Origin: Halpernia humi
Lineage (GTDB): Bacteria; Bacteroidota; Bacteroidia; Flavobacteriales; Weeksellaceae
Assembly (NCBI RefSeq): GCF_900108025.1
Contig: NZ_FNUS01000001.1
Span: forward strand, 620,001-684,000
Direction of reading: 5' to 3'
Length of the DNA: 64,000 nt
How positions within the stretch are numbered: the first letter of the stretch is position 1; every line of letters begins with the position of its first letter. The position numbers were made by a program, and so were the translations under genes. Below, piece after piece: positions 19,139 to 27,968 of the stretch. The notes under the pieces were generated by a model. The model ran no database searches and had not been told where the DNA came from. It was given only the letters and a program-made list of their open reading frames with translations.

Positions 19139-19161
19139 AATGCAGCCAAAAAGACTGCATT
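19139..19161 (-). terminator. Hairpin terminator between purB and purL
   Basis: Read on the minus strand, AATGCAG pairs with CTGCATT and is followed by a run of T. It lies just after the purB stop and 52 bases before the purL start, so part of purB transcription should end here. Confidence 0.65.
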
Positions 19162-19164
19162 ATT

Positions 19165-20592
19165 TTATACTTTAAGTTCTGATTTTAAACTAATTAAGTG
19201 TTTGTATTTATCCAACACGGGTTTTATTTCTAATTTTATAAATTCCTCAGTTTGTATGGGCGCAAAACCGACAAATTTATGCGGATCTAGACCTTCCAAT
19301 AGTTTTGATTTTTCTAATTTTAAACTGGTATCATTTATAATCCTGCTGATCAAATCATTTTCTAAACCTTCTTCTTTCACCTTTTTACTGGCTTCCATAG
19401 AATGAACACGGATTATTTCGTGAATTTCCTGGCGATTTCCACCTGCTTTTACTTCTTCCATAATAATATATTCCGTCGCCATAAAAGGCAATTCTTCTTG
19501 AATATGCTTATTAATTCTGTTCGGATAAACCACCAAACCATTCATAATATTATCCCAGATTAAAAGAATGGCATCAACTGCTAAAAAGCCTTGTGGAATG
19601 GTTAATCTTTTATTTGCAGAATCATCTAAAGTTCTTTCAAACCACTGTGTTGCAGCAACCATCGCAGAACTGGAAGATAAAGACATTACAAATTTTGAAA
19701 GCGCGCCAATTCTTTCACTTCGCATCGGATTTCGTTTGTAAGCCATTGCTGAGGAACCGATTTGATTTTTCTCAAAAGGCTCTTCTATTTCCTTTAAATT
19801 TTGAAGTAATCTCAAATCGTTGCTAAATTTATGTGCAGATTGTGCAATATTTGAAAGCAAAGACATTACTTTCGCATCAATTTTTCTATCGTAAGTTTGT
19901 CCGGAAACGCCGAAAACATTAGAAAATCCAAAACGTCTGGATAATTCTTTATCTAAATGTTTCACTTTGCTGTAATCGCCATCAAATAATTCAAGAAAAC
20001 TGGCGGCCGTTCCAGTCGTTCCTTTTACGCCTCTAAAACGCAAAGTATCAATAAAAAATTCTAATTCTTCAAAATCTAAAAGCAAACTTTGAAGCCATAA
20101 AGTAGCGCGTTTTCCAACAGTTGTTAATTGCGCTGGTTGAAAATGTGTGAAACCTAAAGTTGGCAAATCTTTATATTCTAAAGCAAAAGTTGAAAGTGAA
20201 TTCATCACAGAAATCACTTTACTTTTTAAAATATTTAAACCATCGCGAATTTGAATTAAATCTGTATTGTCGCCTACAAAAGCCGAAGTAGCGCCTAAAT
20301 GAATGATCCCGTGTGCGGAAGGTGCAACATCACCAAACGTGTGAACGTGCGCCATTACATCATGTCGGAATTTTTTTTCATAATCCGCCGCAACTTTATA
20401 ATCAATATTTTCAATATTATTTTTAAGTTCAGAAATTTGTGCGTCGGTAATATTTAAGCCCAAATCTTTTTGGATCTCCGCTAAAGCGACCCACAATTTA
20501 CGCCAAGTTTGAAACTTGTTATCTGGTGAAAAATTAAAAAGCATTTCTTCACTTGAGTATCGCTCTTCAAGTGGATTTTTGTAAGAATTCAT
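19165..20592 (-). CDS. purB: Adenylosuccinate lyase
   Basis: 475 residues. It acts twice in purine metabolism, cleaving SAICAR to AICAR and adenylosuccinate to AMP, each time releasing fumarate. Fumarase-superfamily signatures are 'AHVHTFGDVAPSAHGIIHLGA', 'TLGFTHFQPAQLTT' and the flexible catalytic loop 'GSSAMAYKRNPMRSERI'. It is the first gene of the minus-strand purine cluster. A TAAATTTG -7 box lies upstream, and a hairpin terminator separates it from purL. Confidence 0.97.
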   Translation of the reverse strand: MNSYKNPLEERYSSEEMLFNFSPDNKFQTWRKLWVALAEIQKDLGLNITDAQISELKNNIENIDYKVAADYEKKFRHDVMAHVHTFGDVAPSAHGIIHLGATSAFVGDNTDLIQIRDGLNILKSKVISVMNSLSTFALEYKDLPTLGFTHFQPAQLTTVGKRATLWLQSLLLDFEELEFFIDTLRFRGVKGTTGTAASFLELFDGDYSKVKHLDKELSRRFGFSNVFGVSGQTYDRKIDAKVMSLLSNIAQSAHKFSNDLRLLQNLKEIEEPFEKNQIGSSAMAYKRNPMRSERIGALSKFVMSLSSSSAMVAATQWFERTLDDSANKRLTIPQGFLAVDAILLIWDNIMNGLVVYPNRINKHIQEELPFMATEYIIMEEVKAGGNRQEIHEIIRVHSMEASKKVKEEGLENDLISRIINDTSLKLEKSKLLEGLDPHKFVGFAPIQTEEFIKLEIKPVLDKYKHLISLKSELKV

Positions 20593-20620
20593 TCTTTTTA
20601 ATTTGAATTATTTTAAAATG

Positions 20621-20628
20621 CAAATTTA
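20621..20628 (-). promoter_or_regulatory. -7 box of the purB promoter
   Basis: On the minus strand the bases read TAAATTTG, a perfect TAnnTTTG match, 28 bases before the purB start codon. The -33 element is not clear. Confidence 0.55.
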
Positions 20629-20725
20629 AGATTTTTTTGACGAAGGAATTAAATAAAGCACATTAAATATTAATAAAAATTATATTTACATAAAACAAAA
20701 AAAGAAGCGAAGGAAAAAATGTTTT

Positions 20726-21289
20726 TTGTCGTCTAATATTAAAATAAAAAATCTGGAAAATAATAAAGTGAGTTTTAAAGAGATTTTTTTTCTATATCAA
20801 AAAATGGTGTATAATTTGGCTTTGCAATATTCACAAAATGTGGAAGATGCGGAAGAAATTACGCAAGATGTTTTTGTAAAAATATCAGATAAATTTGAAT
20901 CTTTTAAAAATCAATCTAAACTTAAAACTTGGATTTATAGAATTGCCATTAATCAATCTTTAGATTTTATCAAAGCAAAAAACGCTCAAAAAAGAATTTT
21001 TTTCAGTTCAATATTTAGGATTGGTGATGAAAAGAATTTTTACCAACCCGTAAATTTTGATCATCCAGGTGCGGTTTTAGAACAAAAAGAAGATATTCAA
21101 GAAATTTTTAAAGCCATAAACAAACTTACAGCGCAACAAAAAACAGTAATTATTTTGCTAAAAATTGAAGGCAACTCTCAATCTGAAACTTCAGAAATAA
21201 TGGAATTGAGTGAAAAAGCGGTGGAATCTCTTTTCCAAAGAGCAAAAAAAAATCTTGAAATAATTTTAACTAAAAACAAAGGAAAGTGA
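20726..21289 (+). CDS. ECF-type RNA polymerase sigma factor
   Basis: About 187 residues. Region 2 runs from about 18 to 85 ('YNLALQYSQNVEDAEEITQD', 'LKTWIYRIAINQSLDFI') and region 4 from about 128 to 180 ('LTAQQKTVIILLKIEGNSQ', 'ESLFQRAKKNLE'). The open frame has no upstream ATG. It begins at TTG 20726, or possibly at GTG 20768. An ATG at 20719 behind a GAAGG ribosome site reads only five codons in the wrong frame. Deleting one T from the following run of six would join it to the sigma frame. The next two genes look like its anti-sigma protein and periplasmic sensor. Confidence 0.88.
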   Translation: MSSNIKIKNLENNKVSFKEIFFLYQKMVYNLALQYSQNVEDAEEITQDVFVKISDKFESFKNQSKLKTWIYRIAINQSLDFIKAKNAQKRIFFSSIFRIGDEKNFYQPVNFDHPGAVLEQKEDIQEIFKAINKLTAQQKTVIILLKIEGNSQSETSEIMELSEKAVESLFQRAKKNLEIILTKNKGK

Positions 21290-21555
21290 TGGAAAACTCG
21301 TCTAAACAAAATATGGAAGAAATCTTTACTCTTTTAAGCCAAATAAAAAAAGTGGAACCAGATGAAAAATTATTCGCAAACACTTTAGAAAAAATACATC
21401 AAAAAAATACAGTTTCAATGTTTTGGGTAAGCGCGGTCGCTTGTGGAATTCTTCTTTTAATTAGTACAGAATTTTTTATGGTTTTAAATAAAAATAATAT
21501 GAATACTTACTCTAAAATGATACCTGAAACCAATAATATTTTATACCATGAATAA
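21289..21555 (+). CDS. Short anti-sigma-like membrane protein
   Basis: 88 residues from the ATG at 21289, which overlaps the sigma-factor stop by one base (TGATG). A soluble N-terminal part of about 45 residues is followed by one transmembrane helix (about 47-68, 'FWVSAVACGILLLIS') and a short periplasmic tail. No domain is recognised. Size, topology and coupling fit a single-pass anti-sigma factor of the CnrY type, holding the sigma factor at the membrane until a periplasmic signal arrives. Function is inferred from context. Confidence 0.65.
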   Translation: MENSSKQNMEEIFTLLSQIKKVEPDEKLFANTLEKIHQKNTVSMFWVSAVACGILLLISTEFFMVLNKNNMNTYSKMIPETNNILYHE

Positions 21556-21991
21556 AACAAAATTTTTAATAGCCATTATTATTGGATTACTGATTTCGCA
21601 CGCAGTCTTATTTTTCTTGCATTTCAACGGACCAAATTCGGAAGGAAATCCTAGACATTTGATTATTAGAAAACTTCATTTTGATAAAGATCAAGTTCAA
21701 AAATATGATTCAATTATAAAAATCCATAGAAATTTGGTGAGAGAAAATGAAATGCTGATCAATCAATATAGAAATAATCTGTATAAAGAACTCGATAAAA
21801 AACAAGACAGCGCAAAAATAAATTTAATTATCAAGAAGATTGGTTTGCAACAAGAAAATGCAGAAAAAATTAATTATAAACATTTTTTAGAGATTAAAAG
21901 TATTTGCAAACCTTCTCAAGAAAAGGATTTTTCGGAATTAACACAAGATTTGGCAAAATTATTTTCAGGAAAAATAAGAAAACCTAATTAA
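21548..21991 (+). CDS. Membrane-anchored Spy/CnrX-like periplasmic sensor
   Basis: 147 residues: an N-terminal signal anchor (about 6-24), then a helical periplasmic domain ('LHFDKDQVQKYDSIIKIHR', 'YRNNLYKELDKKQDS') with the spacing of Spy/CpxP/CnrX proteins. The LTxxQ-like motif is degenerate. The start overlaps the anti-sigma gene by 8 bases. In CnrX the periplasmic domain senses metal and relieves the anti-sigma factor. The same sensor role is proposed here, but the ligand is not known. Confidence 0.65.
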   Translation: MNKTKFLIAIIIGLLISHAVLFFLHFNGPNSEGNPRHLIIRKLHFDKDQVQKYDSIIKIHRNLVRENEMLINQYRNNLYKELDKKQDSAKINLIIKKIGLQQENAEKINYKHFLEIKSICKPSQEKDFSELTQDLAKLFSGKIRKPN

Positions 21992-22031
21992 CTTTTTAAA
22001 AAAAATTAAATCATAATTAAAACTAATAAAA

Positions 22032-23234
22032 ATGATAAAGCCACTAAAAATTCTCGCCTTTGTTTGCCTTGCAGTAGTATTTTCCTTTTATTCTTGCTCT
22101 TCGGATACTTCAATTGAAGGAACGCCTGTAACTGCGGAAACTTACCCGAATGTAACCGCAACTTTTGGAAATAATATAAATCTAAATGCTTTGGAAAATT
22201 ATGCTAACCAAACAAAACCGGCTTATATTAATAAAGATAACACGACAGTAAACCCGATTACAGATAAAGGTGCAACACTTGGACGCGTACTTTTTTACGA
22301 CAAAAATCTTTCAAAAAACAATACAATTTCTTGCTCAAGTTGCCATAAACAAGCATTGGCTTTTGGCGATACTGATATTGCAAGTTCTGGTGTGAATGGC
22401 AATACCACAAGACATTCTATGCGATTAGTAAATGCAAGATTTAGCAACGAAGTAAAATTTTTCTGGAATGAACGCGCAAGTTCTTTAGAAGCACAAACTT
22501 CAATGCCAATACAAGATCACAAAGAAATGGGCTTTAGCGGAACTGATGGTGATGAAAACATTTCAGCACTTTTAGCAAAACTTCAAAATATTGGTTATTA
22601 TCAAGAACTTTTTAAATTTGTTTATGGCGATTCTACGGTGACACAAGATAGGATTCAAAATGCTTTGGCGCAATTTGTAAGAAGTATTCAATCTTTTGAT
22701 TCTAAATATGATGCAGGAAGAGCGATTTCACCAAATGATCAGGCAAATTTTTCGAATTTTACAACACAAGAAAATCTAGGAAAACAATTATTTTTGGCAG
22801 CGCCTATTTTTGATGCAAATAGTAGCAGAATTGGCGGCGGTCTTGGTTGCGCTGGTTGCCACGCCGCACCAGAATTTTCCATAGATCCAAATTCTAAAAA
22901 CAACGGAATTATTGGGATTATTGCGGCAACAGGAATTGATATTGACAATACAAAAGCCCCAAGTTTAAGAAACGTTACAAAACCAGACGGAACAGAAAAC
23001 GGCCCATTTATGCATACCGGAAATTTAGCAACTTTGCAAAATGTAATTGGGCATTACGGAACCATAAATATTGCGCCAGGAAACACCAATCTCGATCCTA
23101 GACTTGCACCAAATGGAATTGGGCAAAAATTAAATTTAACAGCAACAGAAATAAATGCAGTAATTGCATTTCTTAAAACGACCGCAGGAAACGACGTTTA
23201 TACCAACAAAAAATGGGGAAATCCTTTTCCTTAA
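22032..23234 (+). CDS. Di-haem cytochrome c peroxidase, lipoprotein
   Basis: 400 residues of the bacterial CcpA/MauG family. The lipobox FYSC puts the lipidated cysteine at about residue 22, anchoring the protein in the periplasm. Two c-type haem sites are visible, CSSCH in the N-terminal half and CAGCH in the C-terminal half. Between them is a helical domain with 'RHSMRLVNARFS'. It would reduce hydrogen peroxide with electrons from small cytochromes, although MauG-like oxidation of another substrate is possible. It follows the sigma/anti-sigma/sensor genes after 40 bases and is the likely target of that switch. Confidence 0.93.
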   Translation: MIKPLKILAFVCLAVVFSFYSCSSDTSIEGTPVTAETYPNVTATFGNNINLNALENYANQTKPAYINKDNTTVNPITDKGATLGRVLFYDKNLSKNNTISCSSCHKQALAFGDTDIASSGVNGNTTRHSMRLVNARFSNEVKFFWNERASSLEAQTSMPIQDHKEMGFSGTDGDENISALLAKLQNIGYYQELFKFVYGDSTVTQDRIQNALAQFVRSIQSFDSKYDAGRAISPNDQANFSNFTTQENLGKQLFLAAPIFDANSSRIGGGLGCAGCHAAPEFSIDPNSKNNGIIGIIAATGIDIDNTKAPSLRNVTKPDGTENGPFMHTGNLATLQNVIGHYGTINIAPGNTNLDPRLAPNGIGQKLNLTATEINAVIAFLKTTAGNDVYTNKKWGNPFP

Positions 23235-23258
23235 AAAACACAAATTTTAAATATTTTA

Positions 23259-23285
23259 AAACGCAGCATTCAACTGCGTTTTTTT
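23259..23285 (+). terminator. Terminator after the peroxidase gene
   Basis: AAACGCAG (23259-23266) pairs with CTGCGTTT (23274-23281) around a 7-base loop and is followed by T residues. Confidence 0.85.
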
Positions 23286-23379
23286 GGGTTAAAAAAGATA
23301 TTTTAAACTTTTGAAAACCAACAATTTTTGTAATAAGAATTAATATAAAATTGTAACTTTAAAAAATTAGTTTAAAAAA

Positions 23380-24978
23380 ATGAAGCCAGATTTTATAATT
23401 ATTGGTGCAGGTTCATCAGGAAGTGTTTTGGCAAATCGATTGAGCAAAAATCCTGAAAATTCTGTTTTGCTAATCGAAGCCGGCGGAAAACCGAGTTTTT
23501 TCTCGAAAATTCCTGGTTGGTATAGTTTGTTGAACCGTCGTAAAATGGATTGGGCGTTTTCTACGGAACCTCAAACGTTCGTGAATAACCGAAAAATTTT
23601 TATTCCCAGAGGAAAATCTTTGGGCGGTTCTAGCGCGACAAATGCAATGGCTTATGTGCGCGGAAATGCAAAAGATTATAATTCTTGGGCGAAAATGGGA
23701 AATATAAGTTGGGATTACCAATCTGTTCTTCCCTATTTTAAAAAATCTGAAAACAACCATTCTTTTAATGACAAGTTCCATGGAAAAAATGGCGAATTAA
23801 ATGTTTCATTGAGAAAAGAATATCACAAATCTACTTATGCTTTCATCGAGGCATGCAAAGAAAATGGTTTAAATTTTAATGAAGATTACAACGGCTCAGA
23901 ACAAGAAGGAACTTCTTTTTTACAATTCACGATTGATAAAAATGTTCGACAAAGTACTTTTGAAGCCTTTTTGAAACCAATTTTGAGAAGAAAAAATTTA
24001 GAAATAAAAACTAAAACTTTTGTAAAAAAAATTTTAATTGAAAACGGAAAAGCGATTGGTGTTGAAATTTGGACAGGAAAAAATTCTTCAGAAAAAATAT
24101 TTTGCAATAAAGAAGTGATTCTTTGCGCAGGCGCAATTCAATCGCCGCAACTTTTAAAAGTTTCGGGAATTGGTCCAAAAGAGGAACTGAAAAAATTTAA
24201 TATTGCTTTAATAAAATATTTGCCCGCAGTTGGCGAAAATTTAAAAGACCACGTTTGGTCGGGAACGAGTGATTTTAGCAAGGTAAACGGTTTAAATAAT
24301 ATTATTAAAAAAACAGGGTTTATTAATCATTTATTCCAATATTTTAGAAAAAAAGAATCTTTGCTCAATCATTCTATTATTGAGACCACTTCATTTTTAA
24401 AATCTTCAGAAGATAAAGAAATCCCAGATTTGCAGTTTCATTTTTCACCTTTACACATGGGAAATGATTATAAAGCAGACCTTTACAATCCATTTTCTCT
24501 TCCTACGACAAATGGTTACACTATTTTAGCGATTTTACTTCATCCTGAAAGTTCTGGTTTTATTGGTTTAAAATCTAATGACAGCCGTGATGCGCCAATT
24601 ATTCAACCTAATTTTTTATCAAAAGAAAATGACATCAAACGTTTATTGATAGGTTTAAAAAAAGCAATGGCAGTGATGGATTCTACGAGTTTTGATGAAG
24701 TAAGAGCAAAAAAAATGAATTGGCCACCAAGAAATGCTTCAGATGAAGTCTTGGTTGAACATATCAAAAAAACACTGGAAACGCTTTATCATCCTGTGGG
24801 AACTTGCAAAATGGGAAATGATGAAAATTCTGTGGTAAATGACAAACTACAAGTTCATGGCATTGAAAATCTTCGGGTTGCAGATGCTTCGATAATGCCC
24901 GATATTATTTCAGGAAACACGAACGCGGCATGCATTATGATTGGTGAAAAAGCGGCAGATTTTATACTCAGTCGATAA
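23380..24978 (+). CDS. GMC family FAD-dependent alcohol/choline oxidoreductase
   Basis: 532 residues. The N-terminal FAD Rossmann motif is IIGAGSSGSVLANRL. GMC signature 1 is 'GKSLGGSSATNAMAYVRG' and signature 2 is 'GAIQSPQLLKVSGIGP'. The catalytic histidine is in LYHPVGTCKMG, with the final 'GNTNAACIMIGEKAADFIL'. It resembles choline dehydrogenase and long-chain alcohol dehydrogenase AlkJ and has no signal peptide. The next gene, 45 bases on, is an aldehyde dehydrogenase, so the pair probably converts an alcohol to the acid via the aldehyde. The substrate is not determined. Confidence 0.93.
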   Translation: MKPDFIIIGAGSSGSVLANRLSKNPENSVLLIEAGGKPSFFSKIPGWYSLLNRRKMDWAFSTEPQTFVNNRKIFIPRGKSLGGSSATNAMAYVRGNAKDYNSWAKMGNISWDYQSVLPYFKKSENNHSFNDKFHGKNGELNVSLRKEYHKSTYAFIEACKENGLNFNEDYNGSEQEGTSFLQFTIDKNVRQSTFEAFLKPILRRKNLEIKTKTFVKKILIENGKAIGVEIWTGKNSSEKIFCNKEVILCAGAIQSPQLLKVSGIGPKEELKKFNIALIKYLPAVGENLKDHVWSGTSDFSKVNGLNNIIKKTGFINHLFQYFRKKESLLNHSIIETTSFLKSSEDKEIPDLQFHFSPLHMGNDYKADLYNPFSLPTTNGYTILAILLHPESSGFIGLKSNDSRDAPIIQPNFLSKENDIKRLLIGLKKAMAVMDSTSFDEVRAKKMNWPPRNASDEVLVEHIKKTLETLYHPVGTCKMGNDENSVVNDKLQVHGIENLRVADASIMPDIISGNTNAACIMIGEKAADFILSR

Positions 24979-25023
24979 TTAACAATTAGTTTTAAACTAA
25001 ATTTACTTATAAAATTAATAAAA

Positions 25024-26385
25024 ATGAATTTTCAAGAAATATTAAACAGTCAAAAGAAATTTTTCAGAACACAAAAAACAAAAGATATTAAGTTCCGAAA
25101 AGACAATTTAGAAAAATTAAAAAAATTGCTTTCTGAAAATGAAAAACTTCTATTAGATGGTATTTTCAAAGATTTCGGAAAATCTAAATTTGATACAATT
25201 TTAACGGAAATATCTTTCGTGAAAAAAGATATTGATTATTATATTAAAAATTTAAACGCACTTTCAAAACCAAAAAACATCTGGACAAATATTGTAAATT
25301 TACCTGGAAGCAGTAAAATTTATCCTGAACCTTTGGGAAATACTTTCATCATTGGTGCGTGGAATTATCCCTACCAATTGTCTCTTTCGCCGATGGTTGC
25401 TGCGATGGCGGCAGGAAATACCTGCATTTTAAAACCCAGCGAAATTTCATTTCATTCTTCTAATGCGATGGCAAAAATTATTAATGAAAATTTCCCGTCA
25501 GAATATTTGTTCGTTGCGGAAGGCGGCGTTCCGGAAACTACAGAATTATTAAAACTAAGATTCGATAAAATATTTTTTACCGGTTCTACAGCAGTTGGCA
25601 AAATTGTGTATGAAGCCGCAGCCAAAAATCTCACGCCTGTTACTTTAGAATTAGGTGGAAAATCGCCCGCAATTGTTTCAAAAAAAGCAAATTTAGATAT
25701 TGCTGCAAAACGAATTGTTTGGGGGAAATTTTTGAATGCCGGACAAACCTGCGTCGCCACAGATTATATTTTAGTTGAAAATTCTGTGAAAGATGAGTTG
25801 ATTAATAACATTAAAAATTATTTAGAAAAATTTCAATACAATGAAGGTTCTGAGCAATACACACAAATTATTAATGACAAAAATTTTGAACGATTAACAA
25901 AATTAATTGATGCTAAAAAAGTAATTTATGGTGGAAAAACGGATGCTTCAAAACGATTTATTGAACCGACTTTAATGGATAATGTCACTTGGGAAGATGC
26001 TGTAATGAAGGAAGAAATTTTTGGTCCAATCTTACCCATTCTCACTTTTACAAAATTTGAAGACGCTTTAGAAATAATTGCCGACCATGAAAAACCTTTG
26101 GCGGCTTATTTATTTACCGATAATGAATCTGAAAAAGAACTTTTTACGCAAAGAATTTCTTTTGGTGGCGGCTGCATCAATGAAACGGTGATGCATTTGG
26201 GAAATGATAATCTACCTTTTGGCGGTGTTGGAAATTCTGGAATGGGACATTATCACGGGAAATTTGGATTTGATGCTTTTTCACATCAAAAATCTGTTTT
26301 GTCTAAATCCACTTGGGGCGAACCAGATTTAAAATATCCGCCTTACACAAAGGAAAAATTGAAATGGATAAAAAAATTAATGTAA
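25024..26385 (+). CDS. Aldehyde dehydrogenase, class 3-like
   Basis: 453 residues, shorter than the usual 490-500 and typical of the ALDH3/fatty-aldehyde branch. The cofactor and substrate motifs are 'GAWNYPYQLSLSPMVAAMAA' and FFTGSTAVG. The general-base glutamate is in TLELGGKSP, and the catalytic cysteine is in NAGQTCVATDY. 'EEIFGPILPIL' follows near residue 335. It is downstream of the GMC dehydrogenase and would oxidise that enzyme's aldehyde product with NAD(P). A bidirectional terminator follows. Confidence 0.95.
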   Translation: MNFQEILNSQKKFFRTQKTKDIKFRKDNLEKLKKLLSENEKLLLDGIFKDFGKSKFDTILTEISFVKKDIDYYIKNLNALSKPKNIWTNIVNLPGSSKIYPEPLGNTFIIGAWNYPYQLSLSPMVAAMAAGNTCILKPSEISFHSSNAMAKIINENFPSEYLFVAEGGVPETTELLKLRFDKIFFTGSTAVGKIVYEAAAKNLTPVTLELGGKSPAIVSKKANLDIAAKRIVWGKFLNAGQTCVATDYILVENSVKDELINNIKNYLEKFQYNEGSEQYTQIINDKNFERLTKLIDAKKVIYGGKTDASKRFIEPTLMDNVTWEDAVMKEEIFGPILPILTFTKFEDALEIIADHEKPLAAYLFTDNESEKELFTQRISFGGGCINETVMHLGNDNLPFGGVGNSGMGHYHGKFGFDAFSHQKSVLSKSTWGEPDLKYPPYTKEKLKWIKKLM

Positions 26386-26389
26386 ATAA

Positions 26390-26419
26390 AAATCCCGAAA
26401 AATAATTTCGGGATTTTTT
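26390..26419. terminator. Bidirectional terminator between convergent genes
   Basis: AAATCCCGAAA (26390-26400) pairs perfectly with TTTCGGGATTT (26406-26416), with T on the right and A on the left. It serves both the aldehyde dehydrogenase and the convergent thioredoxin-like gene. Confidence 0.9.
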
Positions 26420-26423
26420 GTTT

Positions 26424-27005
26424 CTAAGATTTCGGTGCGAAATCTGAAAAGAATTTCTTTACTTTTTCTAAACTGTAGCCTTTTCCACTTTCCAAAACTG
26501 AACTGTCTTGCGTGTGAATTTGCTTTCCATTTTGATCTAAAACTATGAAAACTGGATAACCGAATTTTTTTCCTGGATCACCGTATTTTGCGAAAACTTT
26601 TTCATTTTTCACTTCTGGTGAATAATTCAAATGGTAATAAACGTAATTTTTATCAACCAAATTTTTAAGTTCTGGAGTAGTTTGCACGTAATTATTAAAT
26701 CTCAAACACCAAATACACCAATTTCCGCCAGCCTGAATCATCACGTTTTTATTTTCTTTTTTTGCTAGTGCAACTGCTTCAGAAATTTTTTCTTCTGCAT
26801 TATCTTCTGGGTGATATGGTTTTGGTAAAGAAGCGATTTCAGTTTTTGCAGCCGCTTCCTTTTCTGCCATAATTGTGGCACTGTCCTTTACAATTGCAGA
26901 ACTATCAATTTTATTGATTGCGATTTCTGTTTTACTTTTATTGCAAGAAACAGTTGCTAAGGCACAAAATATAAAACTGAAAAACAGTAAGTTTAATTTT
27001 TTCAT
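26424..27005 (-). CDS. Thioredoxin-family lipoprotein
   Basis: 193 residues with signal and lipobox ATVSC (cysteine at about residue 21). A Lys/Glu/Ala-rich linker is followed by a thioredoxin fold carrying the redox motif WCIWC near residue 97 and cis-proline segment 'YPVFIVLDQNGK'. The 'GGNWCIWCLRFNNYV' context resembles DUF255/YyaL-like and DsbD-gamma-like thioredoxins rather than TlpA. It probably acts in disulfide exchange in the periplasm. The substrate is unknown. Confidence 0.88.
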   Translation of the reverse strand: MKKLNLLFFSFIFCALATVSCNKSKTEIAINKIDSSAIVKDSATIMAEKEAAAKTEIASLPKPYHPEDNAEEKISEAVALAKKENKNVMIQAGGNWCIWCLRFNNYVQTTPELKNLVDKNYVYYHLNYSPEVKNEKVFAKYGDPGKKFGYPVFIVLDQNGKQIHTQDSSVLESGKGYSLEKVKKFFSDFAPKS

Positions 27006-27059
27006 TTTTTTTTAGTAAATATAATATATTTTTAATAATTAAAATTTAAGTGTAATGAT

Positions 27060-27067
27060 TAACTTTG
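27060..27067 (+). promoter_or_regulatory. -7 box upstream of the lipid A acyltransferase gene
   Basis: TAACTTTG is a perfect TAnnTTTG match, 10 bases before the ATG at 27078, so the leader would be only a few bases long. Confidence 0.5.
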
Positions 27068-27077
27068 CGAAATACTT

Positions 27078-27953
27078 ATGAAATTTCTATTTAAAATAAT
27101 TTTACTTATTTCCCGATTACCATTGCGAATTCTTTATTTATTTGCAGATATCATCTTTTTCGTAAGTTACTATGTTGTCGGATATCGCAAGAAGGTCGTT
27201 ACTAAAAATTTGAAGACGGCTTTTCCTGAAAAATCAAATACTGAAATTAAAACCATAAGGCGAAAATTTTATAAAAATTTTTCAGATTATATGGCTGAAA
27301 CTATAAAATCTTTTACCATCTCTGACAGAGAATTACGAGTGCGAATGCAGCATTTGAACCAAGATGTTTTTCGACAAGCGAAAGAAGAGAAAAAAAACGT
27401 GATTTTATTGGCTGGCCATGTTTTTAATTGGGAATGGATAACGCCTTTAGCAACCATTATTCCGCAAGAAAGTTGTCATCCCGTTTACAGAAAAGTAAAC
27501 AATAGTTTTTGGGAAGATAAGGTGAAAATTATTAGAAATAAATTTGGAAATAAAGCAATAGAAGCCAAAGAAGTTATTCGGCATATTTTGCGAAATCCAA
27601 ATGATGGAAATTCTGTTTATATGTTTGTGGCAGACCAAACGCCGCATTCTAGCGAAGTGAATTTTGGCATAAATTTTCTAAATCAACCGACGCCCGCTTT
27701 TATAGGATACGATAAATTGGCCACCCGAATGGATATGATTTTTGTGTATTGCGAAATGAAAAAGGTGAAACGTGGCTTTTATCAAGTCAATTACTATAGA
27801 ATTGAAGCAGATGGAGAAAAATTTCAAGAATTTGAAGTCGTAAAAAAATTTCATAAATTACTAGAAAACACGATCAACAAAAGACCAGATAATTGGCTTT
27901 GGTCTCATAGAAGATGGAAATATGCGCATTTAATTAAAACATTTGAAAAATAA
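27078..27953 (+). CDS. Lipid A biosynthesis (lauroyl/myristoyl) acyltransferase
   Basis: 291 residues of the LpxL/LpxM (HtrB) family: an N-terminal membrane anchor (about 3-35), then the HX4E motif in 'LAGHVFNWEW' and 'FVADQTPHSSEVNFGINFL' typical of these inner-membrane enzymes. They transfer a fatty acyl chain from acyl-ACP to lipid A precursors. It heads a tight plus-strand group with a glycosyltransferase (15 bases on) and an exonuclease, so an envelope role is supported by context. The acyl chain and position cannot be read from sequence. Confidence 0.92.
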   Translation: MKFLFKIILLISRLPLRILYLFADIIFFVSYYVVGYRKKVVTKNLKTAFPEKSNTEIKTIRRKFYKNFSDYMAETIKSFTISDRELRVRMQHLNQDVFRQAKEEKKNVILLAGHVFNWEWITPLATIIPQESCHPVYRKVNNSFWEDKVKIIRNKFGNKAIEAKEVIRHILRNPNDGNSVYMFVADQTPHSSEVNFGINFLNQPTPAFIGYDKLATRMDMIFVYCEMKKVKRGFYQVNYYRIEADGEKFQEFEVVKKFHKLLENTINKRPDNWLWSHRRWKYAHLIKTFEK

Positions 27954-27968
27954 TTTGGTTTTAAGAAA

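Noticed and set aside
21286-21288. GTG start for the anti-sigma-like gene
   Set aside because: The ATG three bases later overlaps the sigma stop in the usual TGATG manner and is the better start.
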